The notes under the pieces were generated by a model. The model saw nothing but the letters and a program-made list of their open reading frames with translations, was not told the DNA's origin and made no database searches. The translations under genes and the position numbers were made by a program. A stretch of 64,000 bases of DNA from Natrinema sp. DC36 (GTDB lineage: Archaea; Halobacteriota; Halobacteria; Halobacteriales; Natrialbaceae): positions 186,001 to 250,000 of the forward strand of contig NZ_CP084473.1 of NCBI RefSeq assembly GCF_020405225.1, given 5' to 3'. The number at the start of each line of letters is the position of its first letter. The first letter of the stretch is position 1. Shown here piece after piece: positions 35,876 through 44,739 of the stretch.

Positions 35876-37129
35876 ATGGACCAGAATACATCCACAGGAC
35901 GAACGCAATTGACCCCATTTATCGACTCGTTCGAGCGCTACCTCCAAGACAAGGGGAAAGGCCGCGGTGGGGACGGCGGGAACTACCGACGCAACGCAGC
36001 GCGCGAGCTCGAGCGGTTCTTCGAGTGGGCTGCCGGCGACCGCGGCGACGACTGGGCCGGGATCGTCCCCGACGATGTCGACCGAAAGCCCACCTTTGAG
36101 GACCTCGACGAACGCGTCTTTCGAGAGTACGCCCGGCACCTCGCCGGTGATCGAGGGCTCAAACAGAATACTGTACAAACCTATTACCGCTATATCTCTG
36201 CGTGGTGTGGCTGGTGCGTCAACGAGGGCTACCTCGAGGCGCACTACGCGCAGCGGGCGAGTGCGATGGCACCACTCCCCGACGACGACGGCCGCAAGCC
36301 CGGTGACCAGCAGGCCTGGACGTCCGAACAACGCCATGCCATCACTCGGCACGTTGACGAGCGAGCCCACGATGCCATCGAGATGTACACGACACTCCCG
36401 GAAGATGTCGGTCCCCTCGACAGACAGCGAGCGCGATACACGGCGCTGAAAGCTGCCCGTGAACGCGCCCTTGTGTTCGTCCTCGCCTACACAGCTGTCC
36501 GTGTCGGGGAACTGCTTCGAGACCCGAACGACCCGCGCCGGCGCGGGGTCCGATGGGAGGAAATCTCGCTCGAGGACGGGAGCATGGACGTCTATCGGAA
36601 GAAACAGCAGTGGGACGCTGCGAGCCTCCCCGATCCGGTTATCTCGCCGCTTCGGAGCTATCAAAAGTTGATGGAGCCACCAACTGAGCACTGGCCAGTG
36701 TTCCCGACGTTCGACCAGCGGACGCTCGCGACGCTCGTGGAGGATGAGTTGGCCGATCGAGGAGAACGCCCGGCTGCAGTCAGCGAGCGACGTGGCGAGT
36801 ACGCTCGTGACCTCTTACTAGCTCTCGACGAGGACATTCGACCGCCGTCGATCACGACAGATGGAGCACGGTCGGTTCTCCAACGACTCTCAGAGGTCGC
36901 GGAGATCGATATCGACCATCCGAAACACGACTATCTCGCGCCCCACGGTGGTCGTCGTGGGATGGGGGAAGTTCTCGTCCGCGCGTTCGGGTACACGGTA
37001 GCAGCCCGCTATTTGGATAACTCCGAGGAGATGGTTCGTGAGCGTTATTCACATATTGAAGCAGGAGAGCTAGGTGATGTTGCTACTGAGGCCCTCGAGG
37101 AAATCGACAGTATATCGGGCACTGTCTAG
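35876..37129 (+). CDS. Tyrosine recombinase/integrase, C-terminus altered by IS insertion
   Basis: A 417-aa phage-type integrase. A SAM-like N-terminal domain (about 12-120) is followed by the catalytic domain with TAVRVGELL (first Arg), the YRKKQQWD Lys, PHGGRRGMGEVLV (His-x-x-Arg) and RERYSHIEAG (nucleophile Tyr). The position of the second His is ARYLDNS. The last codons (GTV and TAG) come from the end of the IS at 37119, so the natural C-terminus is lost, but all catalytic residues precede it. It is the only intact site-specific recombinase here and probably belongs to the island that carries the MNT/HEPN pair. Confidence 0.85.
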   Translation: MDQNTSTGRTQLTPFIDSFERYLQDKGKGRGGDGGNYRRNAARELERFFEWAAGDRGDDWAGIVPDDVDRKPTFEDLDERVFREYARHLAGDRGLKQNTVQTYYRYISAWCGWCVNEGYLEAHYAQRASAMAPLPDDDGRKPGDQQAWTSEQRHAITRHVDERAHDAIEMYTTLPEDVGPLDRQRARYTALKAARERALVFVLAYTAVRVGELLRDPNDPRRRGVRWEEISLEDGSMDVYRKKQQWDAASLPDPVISPLRSYQKLMEPPTEHWPVFPTFDQRTLATLVEDELADRGERPAAVSERRGEYARDLLLALDEDIRPPSITTDGARSVLQRLSEVAEIDIDHPKHDYLAPHGGRRGMGEVLVRAFGYTVAARYLDNSEEMVRERYSHIEAGELGDVATEALEEIDSISGTV

Positions 37130-37859
37130 TTTAGCACCTCCGCTGGCGTCTGTCTGTTGAGTGATTGGTCCGGTCGTTGTGTGTTATAGTAGTGTGCAAA
37201 CTGGTCAAGCCATTCTCTAACGCTCGCCTGACTGCCTATCCAGGAGTTATAGAAGCGATCAACGCGAATTTTGAAGGTGTGAACCCACTTTTCAATCAGG
37301 TTTAGATTACAGTAATCAAGCTGATATTTCCATCCTAATCGGGAGATGGCAGTCAGATGTCCATAGCCGTCAACGAGAAATACCGTCTCGGAGAGATCGT
37401 GCTTCTTGATCAACCTAGGTAGGAACGCAGCAGATCGATCTGTGCCTCGTCGTCCGAAGATTGCGATATCGAGAATCAACCGCGAGTCTAAGTCAATTGC
37501 AGTATATACCCAAGACCAGTCGCCATTGATCTTGACAGCGGTCTCATCAATGGCGACCCGCGACGGCGAAGCAATCGGCGGGTCTGGAACGCTGTCAGCC
37601 AGCCGGTGTACCCAGTGCCAGATTGCTTGATGAGTGCGTTCAACGCCGAGCAAGCGAAGAATAGCTTGTGTCTCTCTAAGCGAACAACCGGTCGCGTGGA
37701 GACGGACGACGAACACCCTGACGGGCGTCGCCGTCTGCTTTCGCTCCCAAGATTCATCAAATTCCGCTGCGTCGCACTCGCTGAGCAGGTCTGCGAACTG
37801 CAAAGCCAAACTAGCTCTACGACCTGCTCGCTTCTCAAACTGCGCTAACTAGTGTTGCT
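37119..37859 (-). mobile_element. IS6-family insertion sequence inserted in the integrase 3' end
   Basis: The left end is ggcactgtctagttt (37119-37133), as in the element at 16810. The right end is diverged (aactagtgttgc, near 37847-37858), so the exact boundary and a target duplication cannot be fixed. It carries an apparently intact transposase (37126-37809). A decayed IS630-type remnant directly adjoins the right end. Confidence 0.75.
37126..37809 (-). CDS. IS6-family transposase, complete
   Basis: A 227-aa DDE transposase with an N-terminal HTH (VRLHATGCSLRETQAILRLL) and catalytic residues in RVAIDETAVKINGDW (Asp), VFLVDGYGHLTA (Asp) and LNLIEKWVHTF (Glu). Unlike the copy at 16818-17522, the N-terminus is in frame (LLSECDAAEFDESWERKQTA). 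The truncated copy at 28883-29223 is nearly identical. It is the likeliest active transposase in the window. Confidence 0.85.
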   Translation of the reverse strand: MALQFADLLSECDAAEFDESWERKQTATPVRVFVVRLHATGCSLRETQAILRLLGVERTHQAIWHWVHRLADSVPDPPIASPSRVAIDETAVKINGDWSWVYTAIDLDSRLILDIAIFGRRGTDRSAAFLPRLIKKHDLSETVFLVDGYGHLTAISRLGWKYQLDYCNLNLIEKWVHTFKIRVDRFYNSWIGSQASVREWLDQFAHYYNTQRPDQSLNRQTPAEVLN

Positions 37860-38080
37860 TCAAGCGTTATTTGAGACGGGATAGAGCGTTCGAAGTTTGG
37901 TTCGAGCGACTGCTGTAGCGAACTGCCACTCAATAGCGGACGGCACATTGTTTCGCTGCTGTTCCCACGTAGCGACCTCCGAACGGAAGGTCGCTGCGTC
38001 AGGAATCCGCCGATTCAAGCATTAAGTCTCGAGTGCTCTGAGCACGCCGATTGCCGGCCCAGAGGTAAGCTCGCGGATGA
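37860..38080 (-). pseudogene. IS630-type transposase C-terminal remnant
   Basis: The minus strand reads CLNRRIPDAATFRSEVATWE, QQRNNVPSAIEWQF and ARTKLRTLYP before a stop at 37860-37862, which is the C-terminal pattern of IS630 transposases. An internal stop precedes CLNRRI, and the catalytic part is missing. Confidence 0.55.
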
Positions 38081-38244
38081 ACTAACTTGAAAGAAAGGAG
38101 GCTCCCGAAATGATTCGATGGCAAGTAGATATTCAGGCCGTAAGCCCCATGGGCGGCGGCAATCCGGAAAATCGTAAAAGGCGCAGGACAGATTTTCCCT
38201 CTGAGTCGCCTGAATTCGATCGGTAGAGACCAGCGGGGATCGTA

Positions 38245-38433
38245 CTATAAGCTGCGCTCTTTCATCTTTCTGGTAATATAACCAGCGATTCGATTTCTCA
38301 CCCGCTTAGCCTCTACGCTGGTTAACTGTTCGACACGAACCTTGTTCTCCTCGAAGTCGTCGGTGAAAGTGCTGGGATGTTGTTCGATTAACGAATCACC
38401 GATAGACATGATTTCGTTGGCGTTCGAGGGCAT
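38245..38433 (-). CDS. Ribosomal protein S17e-like small protein (copy 1)
   Basis: Sixty-two residues, [39 protein letters not shown] and TRKMKERSL, which is the full conserved part of archaeal S17e of the small ribosomal subunit. A second, distinct copy lies at 39048-39230. The ATG at 38433 gives the normal length; the frame extends upstream to 38583 (112 aa), where an AT box (ttaatatat) is better placed, so a longer form is possible. As an accessory-island gene it is probably not the housekeeping S17e. Confidence 0.75.
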   Translation of the reverse strand: MPSNANEIMSIGDSLIEQHPSTFTDDFEENKVRVEQLTSVEAKRVRNRIAGYITRKMKERSL

Positions 38434-38639
38434 AGTGATAGCACGATAGCATTGACAATAGTTCTTTGGCAAACTTTGTATTGGTAGTTGATAACGATTG
38501 GCTTTGCGAGCAGACGCGGTTGTGATGTCGATTGTGGAATCCAACTCTTCACAGGCGGTGATTGTCGATCTTCGGAGTGCCATGTGTCGTCGATATATTA
38601 ATTGCCCTCTAGTCAGAAGGTGAGATGAGAGCAATCACC

Positions 38640-38882
38640 ATGACACGAAGCGTCACGATAACTATCAGAGAAATGCCTACTGAACAGACTCGCGTTTGCC
38701 ACTTCGACGAACTGTCGGAACGAGCAAAAGACTGTCTCCTACGGACAATCGAGAACGAGATCACGGCCGGGGTTGATCCCGAAGTCGCTACAGAGCTCGT
38801 ACAGTACGACCTGATCAAATTCGTCGAATACTACGACGTTCAACTCACTGATCACGGAGCCAGCGGCTCGGTTTCCGCTTAA
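38640..38882 (+). CDS. Small acidic hypothetical protein
   Basis: Eighty residues from MTRSVTITIRE, with a predicted helical core (CHFDELSERAKDCLLRTIEN, DPEVATELVQYDLIKFVEYY). Start at 38640 is likely, with 38673 (MPTEQTRVC) an alternative. It is divergent from the S17e-like gene. Similar small proteins occur on haloarchaeal plasmids, but I recognise no function. Confidence 0.5.
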   Translation: MTRSVTITIREMPTEQTRVCHFDELSERAKDCLLRTIENEITAGVDPEVATELVQYDLIKFVEYYDVQLTDHGASGSVSA

Positions 38883-39047
38883 CGTCCTGGTTGATAACTA
38901 TAAAACCGCTTATAAATATGGGCAAGGTGAGTGGGAATATATAGGGTTCTGGATATAAATGGAATGTGTCGATTTTTGTCGGAAGAACCGGTAAGAGGGC
39001 AGATCAACCAAAGGACTTAAGAATAAAATGACCGAAGACAGTAACTG

Positions 39048-39230
39048 ATGACGGCAGAACCAGAAGATATTATCAGCATCGGAGACCGCTTGTTACGTCA
39101 GCATCCCGACTCATTCACGAACGATTTCAGTACGAATAATCAGGTAGTAGCGAAGATGACCAACGTCGGATCAACACGGATCAGAAACAGGATAGCTGGG
39201 TACATAACCCGAAAGCGAGCCGAAAAGTAA
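39048..39230 (+). CDS. Ribosomal protein S17e-like small protein (copy 2)
   Basis: Sixty residues: [40 protein letters not shown] and ITRKRAEK. It aligns end to end with the copy at 38245-38433 and with archaeal S17e, but the two copies differ at many positions, so they are not a recent duplication. The start is ATG 39048. Both lie between the integrase/IS cluster and the purine locus. It may replace S17e in some ribosomes or have a new nucleic-acid-binding role. Confidence 0.75.
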   Translation: MTAEPEDIISIGDRLLRQHPDSFTNDFSTNNQVVAKMTNVGSTRIRNRIAGYITRKRAEK

Positions 39231-39694
39231 TCAGACGGCACTCGTTTTCGTGGGTCGATTCTGTGATCTGGCTTTCGTCTAGCCCACGTCCAGTGCCGAT
39301 TTTGTACACGTATTCCTGAACTGCCCCACCCTTCAGAATCAGCGCAGTCGTGCGTATAACGATACTGTTCACCATCGGTTTCGCTCGCTTGTCCGGGAGA
39401 AATTGCGCAGACGGACGACTGCGTCTCAGCGTCCAATTGAGAACGGTACATCCAATCGCGGTCCGTACGCGCCGACCATTGTTTAACAGACTTAGTATGT
39501 TAATCTACGGTATCAGGGAGAACCGTTTCCACGGCTCACGAGTACACGACGGCGAAGCCACACATTCGATACGAAACAGCTACACACTCTATACGCCCGA
39601 TTCCTTAGGGATCCGACTGCGTCATTGAGACTCGAACGTCTCGAAGAGAAAAGGAAGAAAGATTTTTGGAGATATATGTAGTAACTGCTAACAG
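39231..39694. other. Intergenic stretch, boundary between island and purine locus
   Basis: About 460 bases with no supported coding frame or RNA. The right end carries the promoter-like gatatatg (39670-39677), which is about 24 nt before the ATG at 39695 and fits leaderless expression of the amidohydrolase. Confidence 0.45.
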
Positions 39695-41023
39695 ATGTTA
39701 ATCGCTGGCACGGTAATCGTCGACTCCAGTACCATCATCCGTGACGGTGCCGTCGTCGTAGATAATTCGGTCATCGAGAGCGTCGGGAACCGAGGTGATC
39801 TCGTTGATCGGTATCCCGATCACAAGCAAGAGGAGTACGATGTTCTTCTCCCCGGCCTCGTAGGAGGACACATTCACTCCGTACAGAGTCTCGGTCGTGG
39901 AATCGCCGACGATACGGAACTCCTCGACTGGTTGTTCGACTATATTCTACCGATGGAATCGTCGCTTTCGGCCGAGGAGATGGAAGTGGCTGCGAAGCTC
40001 GGATACCTCGAGATGATCGAGAGCGGAACGACAACGTGCGTAGACCACCTCTCCGTCGACCACGCGGATAAGGCATTCGAGGCCGCGGGAGAGATCGGCA
40101 TTCGAGGGGTTCTCGGCAAAGTACTGATGGATCGTCGCTCACCGAAGGATCTCTTGGAAGACACGTCGGAGGCACTGGCAGAGTCGGAACGCCTCATCGA
40201 GAAGTACCACGGTTCGTTCGACGACCGCATTCGGTATGCCGTCACCCCGCGGTTCGCTGTCTCCTGTACCGAGGAGTGTCTGCGCGGCGCTCGCGAACTC
40301 GCCGACGAGTACGAGGGCGTCAGAATCCATACGCACGCGAGCGAGAATCAGAGTGAAATCGAAACCGTCAAGGAAGATACCGGAATGCGAAACATTCACT
40401 GGCTAGACGAGGTCGGCCTCACCGGTGACGATGTCGTCCTCGCCCACTGTGTCTGGACGGACGAAAGCGAACGACGGGTCCTCGAAGAAACAGGGACTCA
40501 CGTCACTCACTGTCCGTCCTCAAATATGAAACTCGCAAGCGGCATCGCCCCAATCTGGGACTATCTCGATCGAGATATCAACGTCGCGCTCGGCAATGAC
40601 GGGCCACCCTGTAACAACACCCTCGATCCGTTCACGGAAATGCGACAGGCGAGCCTCCTGCAGAAAGTGGATCGGCTCGATCCGACCGCAACTCCTGCCA
40701 GCGAGATATTTGAAATGGCCACGATAAACGGCGCGAAAGCGGCCGGCTTCGACCGTCTGGGAGCACTCCGCGAAGGCTGGCACGCCGACATCGTGGGCAT
40801 TCGGACGGACATCACGCGTGCGACGCCGTTACACGATGTTCTCTCTCATCTCGTGTTCGGCGCTCACGGGGAGGACGTGATGTTCACGATGGTCGATGGC
40901 GATGTCCTCGTCGAAAACGGCGAAGTAACGACCGTCGATGCAGAAATTATTCGCCAGCAGGCAGACGATGTCGGACTCTCGATCGAGTCTCACCGCGAGG
41001 CGGCAAAGGAAGTGAAGCCGTGA
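39695..41023 (+). CDS. Amidohydrolase, guanine deaminase/chlorohydrolase type
   Basis: A 442-aa zinc-dependent deaminase of the ATZ/TRZ group. Metal and catalytic motifs: PGLVGGHIHSVQ (HxH), GTTTCVDHLS, RIHTHASENQSE (His and Glu), VVLAHCVWTD (His) and NVALGNDGPPCNN (Asp). This group includes guanine deaminase, S-adenosylhomocysteine deaminase and SsnA. The neighbourhood (purine permeases, adenine deaminase, xanthine dehydrogenases) favours guanine to xanthine deamination, but specificity is not shown by sequence. It lies upstream of a TusA-like gene on the same strand. Confidence 0.8.
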   Translation: MLIAGTVIVDSSTIIRDGAVVVDNSVIESVGNRGDLVDRYPDHKQEEYDVLLPGLVGGHIHSVQSLGRGIADDTELLDWLFDYILPMESSLSAEEMEVAAKLGYLEMIESGTTTCVDHLSVDHADKAFEAAGEIGIRGVLGKVLMDRRSPKDLLEDTSEALAESERLIEKYHGSFDDRIRYAVTPRFAVSCTEECLRGARELADEYEGVRIHTHASENQSEIETVKEDTGMRNIHWLDEVGLTGDDVVLAHCVWTDESERRVLEETGTHVTHCPSSNMKLASGIAPIWDYLDRDINVALGNDGPPCNNTLDPFTEMRQASLLQKVDRLDPTATPASEIFEMATINGAKAAGFDRLGALREGWHADIVGIRTDITRATPLHDVLSHLVFGAHGEDVMFTMVDGDVLVENGEVTTVDAEIIRQQADDVGLSIESHREAAKEVKP

Positions 41024-41163
41024 CTCCGAACGACTGTTTCCGCTGTGGTGTCTCTCTCGATAGCGACTAAACTAGCTTCCTGGTCGAGTACGTAATACCG
41101 TGGCAGCCGGCCGCAGATCAGGGATCGTCGAGTTTCGCGGCGACAAACACACCGCATCGCCGC

Positions 41164-41519
41164 TAGCCGTTATTTCCAGTATCGCGCTGAGCCGGACCAC
41201 TTTTCCGCACCCTGTTTCGGCGCATCTGCGTCTGCGAGCGACCGATTTTCGGTAGCGTGAACTGCAGGCGTGTTCGCATCGTCATCGCCTGGACGAGGCC
41301 GGCGTAATCCGATGTCGTGAGCAGGTCGACTGACACGTCCAGTTCGGACTCGAGATACGTGGCGAGTTCGGTATTTTGCTCGATAGCCGTGTCGGGGTCG
41401 ACGTCCGGAATGACTCCCATAGTGAGCGTCGGGGAGCGCTGCCCGGTCTGGAGGCAATTGCCGACGAGGCCAGTCCCAACCGTTCCGAGAACCGACCGTC
41501 TCGTTCTACCAGTGGTCAC
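41164..41519 (-). pseudogene. PhnD-like phosphonate/phosphite-binding protein with internal deletion
   Basis: It has a Tat start (TTGRTRRSVLGTVG) and the PhnD N-terminus (LTMGVIPDVDPDTAIEQNTE, TTSDYAGLVQAMT). Then sequence jumps, in another frame, to a C-terminus-like end (ADADAPKQGAEKWSGSARYW) at about 41170-41250. Most of the ligand-binding domain (about 200 residues) is absent. The neighbouring permease genes of such a transporter are also absent. Confidence 0.55.
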
Positions 41520-41665
41520 AGATTCTATCTATCTCGAGCGGAGTATGAATAGGTTGCCGTGACAGCAATCTTCCGGAGGCAGACCCCAACGGATAGCCGG
41601 TGTGTCGCGTCGTGCCGTTTCGGTGCTGGGACAACGTTATGGGTGTGTGTGCGCTGTCGTGTCAT

Positions 41666-41902
41666 ATGGAGATCGACGTGAGTGGCACAGTGTGTCCCCA
41701 GACGGTACTAATCGTGAAACGGTGTCTGGAGGAACTCGAGCCCGGTGACGAACTCACGGTAGTCGGAGATTATCCGCCAGCAGAACGGAGCATCCGACGC
41801 TCGTGCCATAAACACGGGTACGGCGTATCGACGGCGTCCACCACGGACTCCGAGTCGGAGTTCGCGCTGCGAATCCGCGTGACCAGCGCAGCAAAATCGT
41901 GA
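41666..41902 (+). CDS. TusA-like sulfurtransferase domain protein (CPQT variant)
   Basis: A 78-aa SirA/TusA fold protein. MEIDVSGTVCPQTVLIVKR has the active-site Cys10 but CPQT instead of the CPxP motif; GDELTVVGDYPPAERSI matches the paralogue at 53565-53813 (GDYPPAERNL). TusA proteins carry persulfide sulfur, and the YedF branch goes with selenium metabolism. ATG 41666 has gttatggg about 27 nt upstream. It is one of two TusA-like proteins in the purine/selenium locus. Confidence 0.82.
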   Translation: MEIDVSGTVCPQTVLIVKRCLEELEPGDELTVVGDYPPAERSIRRSCHKHGYGVSTASTTDSESEFALRIRVTSAAKS

Positions 41903-41974
41903 CAAACCGGACAGAATCAGTGCGGGTCCTCGAGCCGGATGCAGGGTTCCGTGAACGGATCCCTAGCCGTCAGT

Positions 41975-42355
41975 TCACTCGCTCGACGCGATCGCTTCGA
42001 TCTCGACACCGACTCCTTTGGGGAGGTTTGCAACTTCGACGGCACTACGGGCAGGAGGCTCGTCGTCGAAGAATTCGCTGTAGGTGTCGTTCATTTCCTC
42101 GAAATCGTCGATATCGTCCAGGAACACGGTCACCTTCAAGATATCGCTCATGTCCAGTCCCTCAGTCGACAGAACGCCCTGGATGTTGGACAGAGACTGA
42201 TCGGCCTGCGTGGCGATCGGTTCGTCGGAGAGCAACTCACCGTCGGGCGTCATCGGTATCTGACCGGCGGTAAACACGAGGTCGCCATCGGTCGTCGCCT
42301 GACTGTACGCACCGACTGCCTCTGGAGCATCGCTCGAGCTGATAACTCGCTTCAT
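41975..42355 (-). CDS. RidA/YjgF family imine deaminase
   Basis: A 126-aa RidA protein that hydrolyses reactive enamines and imines. The signature is intact: APEAVGAYSQA, LVFTAGQIPMTPDGE and the C-terminal ARSAVEVANLPKGVGVEIEA with the conserved Arg. ATG 42355 gives the normal start (MKRVISSSDA). RidA members occur in pyrimidine (Rut-type) and purine degradation clusters, so a role in clearing aminoacrylate-like intermediates is plausible. It is codirectional with cofC upstream. Confidence 0.9.
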   Translation of the reverse strand: MKRVISSSDAPEAVGAYSQATTDGDLVFTAGQIPMTPDGELLSDEPIATQADQSLSNIQGVLSTEGLDMSDILKVTVFLDDIDDFEEMNDTYSEFFDDEPPARSAVEVANLPKGVGVEIEAIASSE

Positions 42356-42409
42356 ACAGAGAGAGTCCCAGGCTTGCCTCTTAATAGTATTCTCTGACAA
42401 GGGAGACGA

Positions 42410-43048
42410 CTACTGGGATGGCTCATGTGTGACGTCTGTGCGCCGAACGGTGGTCCGGCCGGCTCCCGATGCGAGCCGAAAGCCCTGATCGCGCAACCAC
42501 TGGGTCGCGTGGCCCTCTCCGTGAAGCAGTAATTCTGCGAGATCGTCCGGTTCATCGACGTCGGTCGCGAGACGGTACGAATCGATCTCCGCCACCGCGG
42601 CGCCTATTTCGCGCGCTGTGGACCGATGGGCGAGATAGGAGTTGCCGTGATAATCGACTTCGAAGTCGGACGTACGGGAAACGAGCGCGTTCGTCCCGCC
42701 CCCTACGCCGCGCGCGAGCACGACATCCCCCTCCCTGGTGCACAGTCGCTCGAGCGCTGCGTCTGTAATCAACGGTAGATCGGCCATGACGACGGCTACC
42801 GCTGACGAAGCGGCCTGAAGTCGTTCGTTGACAGCACGCGAAAGCGACCGTTCGTCGACAGATACGGGACAGTCCCCGATCTCAAGCGGTGTCGAAGAGA
42901 GGATGAGTGGATCCCTTCCAGTGTCCTGAACGACGGAGACGACGTCTTGTAACATTGCCCGTGCGAACTCGTTCCGGTCGCCGTAATCGAAGAGCGCCGA
43001 CAGCCTCGTTTTCGGGTCCCGACCGTCAAAGGGCACGATGACTCGCAT
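42410..43048 (-). CDS. cofC: 2-phospho-L-lactate guanylyltransferase (CofC)
   Basis: It makes lactyl-2-diphospho-5'-guanosine for coenzyme F420. The 212-aa GT-A-like nucleotidyltransferase shows the family start MRVIVPFDGRDPKTRLS, VVMADLPLIT and DVVLARGVGGGTNALVSR. It is unusual here because cofC is normally a single housekeeping gene near other F420 genes. Inside a molybdenum/selenium purine locus it may be a second copy or a related nucleotidyltransferase for a different cofactor. It is divergent from the purine permease gene. Confidence 0.85.
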   Translation of the reverse strand: MRVIVPFDGRDPKTRLSALFDYGDRNEFARAMLQDVVSVVQDTGRDPLILSSTPLEIGDCPVSVDERSLSRAVNERLQAASSAVAVVMADLPLITDAALERLCTREGDVVLARGVGGGTNALVSRTSDFEVDYHGNSYLAHRSTAREIGAAVAEIDSYRLATDVDEPDDLAELLLHGEGHATQWLRDQGFRLASGAGRTTVRRTDVTHEPSQ

Positions 43049-43252
43049 GGTGATTCTCTCTCGTGGTTACCGGTACGACACCATCAATCTCCGCGTTTTG
43101 GTGTCGGATCGCTCCCGACACAATTCGCGGCTGTGGCTCGAATCCAGCACACAGATCTGGCAAACTGTGGTCACTGGGACGACGGCGGTTGTCCGTCGTT
43201 GCTATTTATGTTATCCGGAAATACTATCAGTTCGTGTCACACCACCCCACGT

Positions 43253-44644
43253 GTGACAGAGTCTAACGAGCAACAGTCGAAGGTGGCATCGTTCTTCGGC
43301 TACGAGAAGTACGGTACCGACACGAAAACGGAGGTCATTGCGGGGATAACGACGTTTCTGACGATGTCGTACATCATCGTCGTCAATCCGGTGATCCTCT
43401 CAGCTGCGATCAGCATCGACGGCTACTCCGACGGAGAGGTGTTCCAGATGATCGCGATCGCGACGATTCTCGCAGCGGTCGTGGGAACGGCCGTCATGGC
43501 CTTCTACGCGAACCGCCCGTTCGGACTCGCACCCGGAATGGGACTCAACGCGTACTTCGCGTTCACCGTCGTCATCACGCTCGGTGTCCCGTGGCAAACT
43601 GCGCTCGCGGCGGTGTTCGTCGAGGGACTCATCTTCATGGCGATGTCCTCGGTCGGCGCGCGGCGGTACATCATCGAGTTCTTCCCGAAACCGGTCAAGT
43701 TCGCCGTCGGGGCTGGTATCGGGCTGTTCCTCCTTCTGCTGGGACTCATCGAGATGAACGTCGCGGCCGCACACGATTCGACGTTGGTTACCTTGGGGAG
43801 CGTCGCCTCCGATCCGGTCGCTATCCTCTCCCTCGTGGGCCTGGCGTTTACGCTCATCCTTTATTCGCGTGACGTGACCGGTTCGATTATCATTGGGATC
43901 CTCACCACGGCCGTTGCCGGCTGGGGGCTGACGATCTCCGGCGTGGTCAACGATGGTCTCCTCACCCCTGGTTCCGTCCCCGAACCACATTACGATATTA
44001 CGCCGCTGTTCGGCGCATTCCTGCAGGGGTTCCAGAACATCGAACCGGTCACGTTCATGATCGTCGTATTTACATTCTTCTTCGTGGACTTCTTCGACAC
44101 GGCTGGAACGCTCATCGGCGTCTCCCAGTTCGGCGGGTTTCTGGACGACGATGGGAACCTACCGGAGATGGAAAAGCCGCTGATGGCGGACGCGATCGCG
44201 ACGACCTTCGGAGCGATAGTCGGAACGACGACTGTCACGACCTACGTCGAGAGTTCCACGGGGATCGAAGAGGGAGGCCGGACCGGGATGACCGCTCTCG
44301 TCGTCAGCCTCCTGTTCCTACTCTCGCTCGTCGCGATTCCGATTGTCGCTGCCATTCCGACGTACGCGTCGTACTTAGCACTGGTCGTCGTCGGTCTGAT
44401 CATGCTCGAGGGTATCACCGAAGTGAACTGGGAACAGTCCGATTGGCTGATCCCGGGTGGCCTGACGATGGTGATGATGCCGCTGACGGCGTCGATCGCC
44501 AACGGTATCGCGGCGGGGATCATCAGTTATCCGATCATCAAAGCGGCCCAAGGGGACCACCAAGACATCCACACTGCACAGTGGGTGCTCGCGGGAGCGT
44601 TTATCCTCTATTTTTACGTGACTTCCGGAGGTGTGATGGGATAG
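43253..44644 (+). CDS. NCS2 purine permease, AzgA type (adenine/guanine/hypoxanthine)
   Basis: A ~463-aa proton-coupled permease with about 12-14 membrane segments. Family motifs include ITTFLTMSYIIVVNP, FGLAPGMGLNAYFAF, FFFVDFFDTAGTLIGV (Asp pair) and TTTVTTYVESSTGIEEGGRT. The GTG at 43253 (VTESNEQ) is chosen since atactatc at about -26 fits a leaderless start; an ATG at 43208 is possible. It probably brings adenine, guanine or hypoxanthine in for the deaminases and hydroxylases of this locus. Confidence 0.9.
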   Translation: MTESNEQQSKVASFFGYEKYGTDTKTEVIAGITTFLTMSYIIVVNPVILSAAISIDGYSDGEVFQMIAIATILAAVVGTAVMAFYANRPFGLAPGMGLNAYFAFTVVITLGVPWQTALAAVFVEGLIFMAMSSVGARRYIIEFFPKPVKFAVGAGIGLFLLLLGLIEMNVAAAHDSTLVTLGSVASDPVAILSLVGLAFTLILYSRDVTGSIIIGILTTAVAGWGLTISGVVNDGLLTPGSVPEPHYDITPLFGAFLQGFQNIEPVTFMIVVFTFFFVDFFDTAGTLIGVSQFGGFLDDDGNLPEMEKPLMADAIATTFGAIVGTTTVTTYVESSTGIEEGGRTGMTALVVSLLFLLSLVAIPIVAAIPTYASYLALVVVGLIMLEGITEVNWEQSDWLIPGGLTMVMMPLTASIANGIAAGIISYPIIKAAQGDHQDIHTAQWVLAGAFILYFYVTSGGVMG

Positions 44645-44739
44645 CTATCACAACGCTCGTTCCGGACGGTTGAGAGCGATGCCCGGGAAGACGACACACG
44701 AACCCCACCATCTCGATAGCGCGGATATATCGCCCTTAC

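Noticed and set aside
35800-35880. tRNA attachment site for the integrase
   Set aside because: No tRNA-like sequence was recognised near the integrase or at the island edges.
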